From positions 1 through 10,660 of the forward strand of contig JALUUN010000314.1 of NCBI GenBank assembly GCA_027021325.1: DNA of 10,660 bases, written 5' to 3'. The notes beneath the pieces are model-generated. The model saw nothing but the letters and a program-made list of their open reading frames with translations. It had not been told where the DNA came from and made no database searches. Both the position numbers and the translations under genes were made by a program. The stretch is from Planctomycetota bacterium. GTDB lineage: Bacteria > Planctomycetota > UBA1135. This document shows positions 6,898-10,660 of this stretch, piece by piece (within the stretch, counting starts at the first letter, position 1; every line of letters starts with the position of its first letter).

Positions 6898-6930
6898 GGA
6901 GGCAGCGTAACATACGGCGAGGGCCCCAGG
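6898..6930. promoter_or_regulatory. 33-nt divergent control region with a shared AT island
   Basis: Only 33 nt separate the start codons of the DUF2325 gene and the envelope operon. The single AT-rich island GTAACATAC (6907-6915) reads TAACAT (6908-6913) on the + strand and TATGTT (6914-6909) on the - strand, each a four-of-six match to the -10 consensus, so one site might serve both directions. GAGGG (6919-6923) is a Shine-Dalgarno 7 nt before the sulfatase ATG. Any -35 element for either direction would have to lie inside the opposite gene. Confidence 0.4.
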
Positions 6931-8313
6931 ATGCGCCGGCGGCGGCCGGCGGCGCGGCCCCGTCCCGCCCTCGCCATGGAGCCTCCGGCCCCCTTGCTCT
7001 ACCGTGTCCCGGCCCTGCTCCTCCTCGGCCTGGCCGCCTGCCCGGGGCCGGAGCCCGCCGGGCCCGACGTCCTTCTCATCGTCGTGGACACCCTGCGCCA
7101 GGACCGTCTGGAGCCCTACGGGGATCCCGGCCGCCCTACGAGCCCGGCGCTCCTGGCCCTCGCCGAGGAGGCCGTGACCGTGGAGGGTCTGACCTCCTCC
7201 AGCTCCTGGACCACGCCGAGTGTGGCGACTCTTTTCACCGGCCTGGCGCCGGCGGGGCACCGCATGACGCGCATCGAGGACCGGCTCGAGGATCCCGAGA
7301 CCCTGGCTGCACGCTTCCGGGCCGCGGGCTACCGCACCGCCTGCGTCATGACGAACCCCATCCTGCGGGCCGAGCACGCCCGCTCCTGGGGTTGGGGTCT
7401 GCAGCAGGGCTTCGAGCGCTGGGACAATGCCCTGGCCCTGCGCCCGGAGCCGCATCGAGGGATCACCTCCGGGGAGGTCACGGAGCGCGGTCTGGCCTGG
7501 ATCCGGGAAGAGGAGGACGGCCGCCCCTGGTTCCTGGTCCTCCACTACTTCGACCCCCATCTCGTGTACGAGGACCATCCCGATCTGCCCTTCGAGGATC
7601 CCGACTACGAGGGCTGGGTCCAGGGCGGAGCCTCCCAGGAGGTCCTGCGGCGCCACCAGGCCGAGACCAGCGCGGCCGACCGGCGCCAGCTCCGGGCCTA
7701 CTACGACGAGGAGGTCCGGGGCACCGACGACGCCGTGGGGAAGCTGCTGTCGGCCCTCCGCCGGGAGGGGCGGCTGGAGGACACCCTGGTCGTCTTCACG
7801 GCCGATCACGGTGAGGAACTGGCCGAGCGCGGCGTCATCGGACACAACCACAGCCTGCACACCGAACTCATCGACCTGCCGCTTCTGGTGCGCCTGCCCG
7901 GGGGAGAGGGCGGCGGGCGACGGCTGCGCTGCCGTCTGCCCCTGCGCGACCTGTACGCCACGATTCTCGACCTGGCCGGGCTTCCGGTGCCGGAGGGGCG
8001 GGGCCGGAGTTTCGCTCCGGTCCTGCGCGGTGAGGCCCCCGCGGAGGACCGGGTCTGTTTCAGCGAGGTGGACTTCGTGCCGCCTCTTCCCGGGCGTGAG
8101 GAGAAGCGCGCGGCCCTGCGCAGTGTGATCGCCGGAGGCTGGAAGCTCGTCGAGAATCGCCGCCTCCCGCCCGGGGATCCGGGGCGCTACCGCCTCTTCG
8201 ATCTCGAAGCGGACCCCGGAGAGCTCCGGGACCGCTCCGGGGACCCCGCCCAGGCCGCCCGGATGGACCGGCTCCGGGCGCTCCTGGAGAGCGAGCCGGC
8301 TTGGTTCCGCTGA
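6931..8313 (+). CDS. Sulfatase/alkaline phosphatase-fold lipoprotein with Thr at the nucleophile site
   Basis: A 460-residue metal-dependent hydrolase or transferase of the sulfatase branch of the alkaline phosphatase superfamily. A basic N-terminus leads to LLLLGLAAC (29-37) with a perfect lipobox and Cys37, so it is probably a lipoprotein anchored in a membrane and facing the periplasm or surface. Motifs: Asp53 in LLIVVDTLRQDRL, Thr94 in SSSWTTPSVATLFTG, HYFDPHLVY (205-213), Asp292-His293 in FTADHGEE, and His305/His307/His310 in GHNHSLHTE. Thr94 occupies the place of the Cys/Ser of C/S-x-P-S-R, so formylglycine cannot form and classical sulfatase activity is unlikely; phosphoester hydrolysis or phospho-group transfer is plausible. 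The ATG at 6931 has GAGGG 7 nt upstream; an alternative ATG at 6976 also keeps the lipobox but has no ribosome-binding site. It overlaps lpxK by 13 nt, which suggests an envelope substrate. Confidence 0.88.
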   Translation: MRRRRPAARPRPALAMEPPAPLLYRVPALLLLGLAACPGPEPAGPDVLLIVVDTLRQDRLEPYGDPGRPTSPALLALAEEAVTVEGLTSSSSWTTPSVATLFTGLAPAGHRMTRIEDRLEDPETLAARFRAAGYRTACVMTNPILRAEHARSWGWGLQQGFERWDNALALRPEPHRGITSGEVTERGLAWIREEEDGRPWFLVLHYFDPHLVYEDHPDLPFEDPDYEGWVQGGASQEVLRRHQAETSAADRRQLRAYYDEEVRGTDDAVGKLLSALRREGRLEDTLVVFTADHGEELAERGVIGHNHSLHTELIDLPLLVRLPGGEGGGRRLRCRLPLRDLYATILDLAGLPVPEGRGRSFAPVLRGEAPAEDRVCFSEVDFVPPLPGREEKRAALRSVIAGGWKLVENRRLPPGDPGRYRLFDLEADPGELRDRSGDPAQAARMDRLRALLESEPAWFR

Positions 8314-9371
8314 GCGCCGCCCGTCCCGAACGCCTGGAGGCCTGGGCCGACGGCCTGCCCGGGCGCCTCCTCGCGCCCCTCGGCCTCCTCTACGCTGGCG
8401 CCGCCCGCCTGCGCGTCCAGCTCTATCGCCGGGGGCTCTTGCGCAGCCACCGCCCGCCGCGGCCGGTGCTCTCCATCGGCAACCTCGCCGCCGGCGGTAC
8501 CGGCAAGACCCCCCTCCTCCTCGACACCGTGGCACGCCTGCGCCGCCGGGGCGTCCTTCCCGGGGTCCTGAGCCGGGGCCACGGGGGGGACGAGAACCGG
8601 CTCCTGGAGGAGCGCCATCCGGAGGTGCCGCTCGCCGAGGGCGCGGACCGGGTGCGGGGGATGGAACGCCTCCTGGCCGGGGCGCGCCCCCCCGAGATCC
8701 TGCTCCTCGACGACGGCTTCCAGCACCTGCGCCTGCAGCGGGACCTGGATGTCGTCCTCCTGGACGCCCTGCGGCCCTTCGGCCGCTGCCTGCCCGCCGG
8801 CCTCTTCCGCGAGCCGTCCTCGGCCCTGCGCCGCGCCGACCTCGTCCTCCTTTCCCGCGCCGACCTCGTGGACGCCGAGCGGCGGGCGGCGCTGCGCCGG
8901 CGCGTCGAGCAGCTGCGCGGCCGCGGGCCCTGGATCGAGGGCGGGATTCGCCTGCGGGAGTTCCGCAACCTGGCGACGGGGGAGGTCCTCGAGCCCGCGG
9001 CCCTGCATGGCCGGGAGGCCTTCGCCGCCGCCGGCATCGGCCGGCCGCAGAGTTTCACCGCGCTTCTCGAGGGCGCCGGCCTGCACCTGACCGGGACCGA
9101 CTTCGTGGCCGACCACGGCGGCTGGAAGGACGACGCGCTTCGCGCCTGGGAGCGCCACGAACGCGTCGTCGTCACGGAGAAGGACGCCGTGAAACTGCGC
9201 GGGCGGGTGGGCCCGAATGTCTGGGTGGCGCGGGTGGACTGGGTCTTCCTGGAGGGCGAGGAGACCTGGGAGGAGGCTCTCGACCGCATCTGCCTCCCGG
9301 TGCGGGCCGCACGCATCGAGCCTTTGTGGGCCGCCGCGGACCCGGAGGCGCGGACCCTGGGGGAGCCGTGA
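8301..9371 (+). CDS. lpxK: Tetraacyldisaccharide 4'-kinase LpxK
   Basis: The sixth Raetz-pathway enzyme: it phosphorylates the 4' position of the tetraacyl disaccharide to lipid IVA at the inner face of the cytoplasmic membrane. It is 356 residues long. An amphipathic/hydrophobic N-terminal helix (about 20-40) is followed by the P-loop SIGNLAAGGTGKTP (58-71), SRGHGGDE (91-98) with Asp97 at the position of the catalytic base, LLLDDGFQHLRL (134-145) as Walker B, LPAGLFREP (164-172), the FVADHGG motif (268-274) with Asp271-His272, and TEKDAVKL (292-299). Between the glycine motif and the GDE motif about 20 residues present in E. coli LpxK are absent, yet Asp97 to Asp137 spacing is normal. No ATG or GTG fits the N-terminus; TTG at 8301, with GGAGA at 8286-8290, is the best start and overlaps the upstream gene by 13 nt. 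It overlaps the next gene by 4 nt. Confidence 0.95.
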   Translation: MVPLSAARPERLEAWADGLPGRLLAPLGLLYAGAARLRVQLYRRGLLRSHRPPRPVLSIGNLAAGGTGKTPLLLDTVARLRRRGVLPGVLSRGHGGDENRLLEERHPEVPLAEGADRVRGMERLLAGARPPEILLLDDGFQHLRLQRDLDVVLLDALRPFGRCLPAGLFREPSSALRRADLVLLSRADLVDAERRAALRRRVEQLRGRGPWIEGGIRLREFRNLATGEVLEPAALHGREAFAAAGIGRPQSFTALLEGAGLHLTGTDFVADHGGWKDDALRAWERHERVVVTEKDAVKLRGRVGPNVWVARVDWVFLEGEETWEEALDRICLPVRAARIEPLWAAADPEARTLGEP

Positions 9372-10357
9372 ACGGGGGCCGCCGCAACGAACGCGGCTGG
9401 CGGGCCTGGCGGCGGCGCTTGCGGCGCCGCTTCAAGCACCGGCCGGGCTTCGTGCCGTGGCTCCTGAGCCGGCCGGCGCTGTTCCTTCTGGCCCTGGCTT
9501 CCCGCCTCCCCTTCGCCCGGACAGCGGCCGCCGCCGATCGCCTGGCGCGGCTGGCCTGGTTTCTGCCGCGCCGGCGCGCCCTCGGGCGGCTCCACCTGGA
9601 GCGCGCCCTGCCGGAGCGGAGCCCGGCGGAGCGCGACCGGATCCTGCGCCGCAGCCTGGGCAGCCTCGGCCGCTCTGCCGCCGAGGCCATGGTCCTGAGC
9701 CGCCGCCGGGACGCCCTGGACTACCTGCGCGAGCGCCTGGACTTCGAGCCCGGCGCCGAGGAGATCCTCCGCCGGCTGGCCCGGGGCCCCGCGGTCGTCG
9801 TCGAGGGGCATCTCGGCGCCTTCGAGTTCCTGCCCCCCGCCCTGCACCTCCTCGGCCTCCGCGTCATGCTGCCCATGCGCCGGCCGAACAACCATTACCT
9901 CGCCCGGGATCTGGAGCGCCTGCGCAACGCCCATGGCCTGGCCGTGGTCCCGCGCCAGGGGGCTCTTCTGCGCTTGATGCGGCATCTGCATTCCGGCGGC
10001 ACCGTGGTCCTCATCGCCGACCAGAACGCCCATCACCAGCCCCTTTTTGCTGACTGGTTCGGCGTTCCGGCGGCGGCCGAGCGGGCGCCGGCCGCCCTGG
10101 CGCTGCGGACCGGGGCTCCGCTGCTGGTATCCTGGTGCCTCCGCCGGCCCGGCGGACGGTTCCTGGTCGGCGTCCGGGAGATCCGGGGGGCGGAAGCTCC
10201 CGGCCGGGAGGGCGAGGAGGCCCTGAGGGAATGGACCGGCCGCATCCACAGGGCCCTGGAGGACGTCATCCGGCGCCACCCCGAGCAGTACCTCTGGATC
10301 CACGATCGCTACCGGACCCGTCCCCCCGAGGAGGTGTCCGGCGCCCTGCCGCGATGA
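9368..10357 (+). CDS. LpxL/HtrB-family lipid A late acyltransferase (LPLAT)
   Basis: A 329-residue acyltransferase expected to add a secondary acyl chain to the lipid A precursor at the inner membrane. A basic N-terminus (WRRRLRRRFKHR, about 14-25) precedes a hydrophobic anchor segment (29-48). The HX4E catalytic motif is EGHLGAFEF, with His148 and Glu153. GGTVVLIADQNAHHQPLF (210-227) with ADWFGVPAAAERAP (228-241) matches the DQ...FFG...R block of the family, and HPEQYLWIHDRYRTRPP (304-320) matches its C-terminal signature. The GTG at 9368 overlaps the lpxK stop as GTGA, with GGAG just upstream at tight 2-nt spacing, so translational coupling is likely; it also gives the length usual for this family, about 300 residues. 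Which position is acylated, and the acyl donor, cannot be told from sequence. Confidence 0.92.
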   Translation: MNGGRRNERGWRAWRRRLRRRFKHRPGFVPWLLSRPALFLLALASRLPFARTAAAADRLARLAWFLPRRRALGRLHLERALPERSPAERDRILRRSLGSLGRSAAEAMVLSRRRDALDYLRERLDFEPGAEEILRRLARGPAVVVEGHLGAFEFLPPALHLLGLRVMLPMRRPNNHYLARDLERLRNAHGLAVVPRQGALLRLMRHLHSGGTVVLIADQNAHHQPLFADWFGVPAAAERAPAALALRTGAPLLVSWCLRRPGGRFLVGVREIRGAEAPGREGEEALREWTGRIHRALEDVIRRHPEQYLWIHDRYRTRPPEEVSGALPR

Positions 10358-10660
10358 GCCAGGCCCCCCGGACCGTCTCCCTCCACTCCCGCCCCAGTCT
10401 GGTGGACCGGGCTTCCCTGGGCCGGGCGCTGCCGCTTCTGCCCGGCTTCGGGGAGTTCCTGGAGGCCCTGCCCGACATCTACGGCGGCCGCGACCTGCGT
10501 CTCCTGGCCCGCCGCTGGGGCGAAGCGGTCCGCGGCGGACACCGGGTCGGCGTGGCCTTCGGCGCCCATGTCGTCAAGGTGGGGGTCCAGGCCCACCTCC
10601 TGGACCTCCTGGAGCGGGGGGCCCTGCACTTCCTGGCGACCCACGGGGCGGGCGCCATCC
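10354..10660 (+). CDS. Partial conserved protein, possibly deoxyhypusine-synthase-like; cut by window end
   Basis: The first 102 codons of a gene that runs off the right edge. It begins at ATG 10354, overlapping the acyltransferase stop as ATGA, so it belongs to the same coupled operon; GAGGAGG at 10328-10334 is too far for an ordinary ribosome-binding site. The visible part has an Arg/Leu-rich helical start, FGEFLEALPDIYGGRDL (32-48), and then a Rossmann-like stretch GVAFGAHVVKVGVQAHLLDLL (66-86) followed by GALHFLATHGAGAI. The G-A-H-x-x-K-x-G pattern followed by a variant of a 'NGAGAIHD' ending recalls bacterial proteins annotated as deoxyhypusine-synthase-like, by memory only. Bacteria lack eIF5A, so true deoxyhypusine synthesis would not be expected. 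No signal peptide is visible; it is probably cytoplasmic. Confidence 0.6.
   Translation, partial: MSQAPRTVSLHSRPSLVDRASLGRALPLLPGFGEFLEALPDIYGGRDLRLLARRWGEAVRGGHRVGVAFGAHVVKVGVQAHLLDLLERGALHFLATHGAGAI

Noticed and set aside
5695..6930. N-terminal extension of the sulfatase frame upstream of 6931
   Set aside because: The frame stays open only because it is antisense to the DUF2325 gene; the lipoprotein signal and the GAGGG site fix the start at 6931.
6898..8535. Upstream extension of the DUF2325 frame over another 546 codons
   Set aside because: The extension lies antisense to the sulfatase and lpxK genes and has no domain; the real start is ATG 6897.
8423..10303. A 626-codon open frame on the - strand
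   Set aside because: It is the antisense shadow of lpxK and the acyltransferase; the C-terminal half is Ser/Arg/Pro-rich with no family resemblance.
1..10660. CRISPR arrays, tRNA genes, insertion sequences or prophage parts
   Set aside because: Reading both strands gave no regularly spaced repeats, no tRNA-like cloverleaf, no transposase or integrase motifs and no terminal inverted repeats with target duplications.

Overview
The window is very GC-rich DNA (about 70% by eye, not counted) from a bacterium with densely packed genes. The lipid A genes (lpxK and an LpxL/HtrB-type acyltransferase) mark a diderm that makes lipopolysaccharide. A glutamate-carboxypeptidase-II-like M28 peptidase, a TIGR03960-type radical SAM protein, a Thr-type sulfatase-fold lipoprotein and a DUF2325 coiled-coil protein together suggest an uncultured high-GC lineage such as Acidobacteriota or a similar deep-branching phylum. 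That assignment is inference; no rRNA or marker gene here settles it.

Layout from left to right. Positions 1-168 are non-coding leader. A type II sulfide:quinone oxidoreductase (+, 169-1365) runs to within 3 nt of a convergent M28 peptidase (-, 1369-3201). Upstream of the peptidase on the same strand is a radical SAM protein (-, 3241-5292), separated from it by a strong GC hairpin. A 78-nt divergent promoter region with mirrored TAGAAT boxes separates that gene from a small RNA polymerase omega-like gene (+, 5371-5598). The omega-like gene converges, with a 6-nt gap, on a coiled-coil DUF2325 protein (-, 5605-6897). That gene shares a 33-nt divergent control region with a four-gene + strand operon: sulfatase-fold lipoprotein (6931-8313), lpxK (8301-9371, TTG start), an LpxL/HtrB-like acyltransferase (9368-10357, GTG start), and the first 102 codons of a gene that may belong to a deoxyhypusine-synthase-like family (10354 to the window end).

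The last four genes overlap by 13, 4 and 4 nt, so they are almost certainly one translationally coupled unit devoted to the lipid A/outer envelope, with two members (the lipoprotein and the last gene) whose role there is not explained by the standard Raetz pathway. The other genes are housekeeping or metabolic: sulfide oxidation into the quinone pool, exported peptide hydrolysis, an uncharacterised radical SAM reaction and transcription. I see no tRNA, rRNA, CRISPR array, insertion sequence, integrase or phage gene. Base composition and codon use look uniform, so nothing suggests recent transfer. The least understood items are the DUF2325 protein, the Thr-nucleophile lipoprotein and the C-terminally cut last gene.
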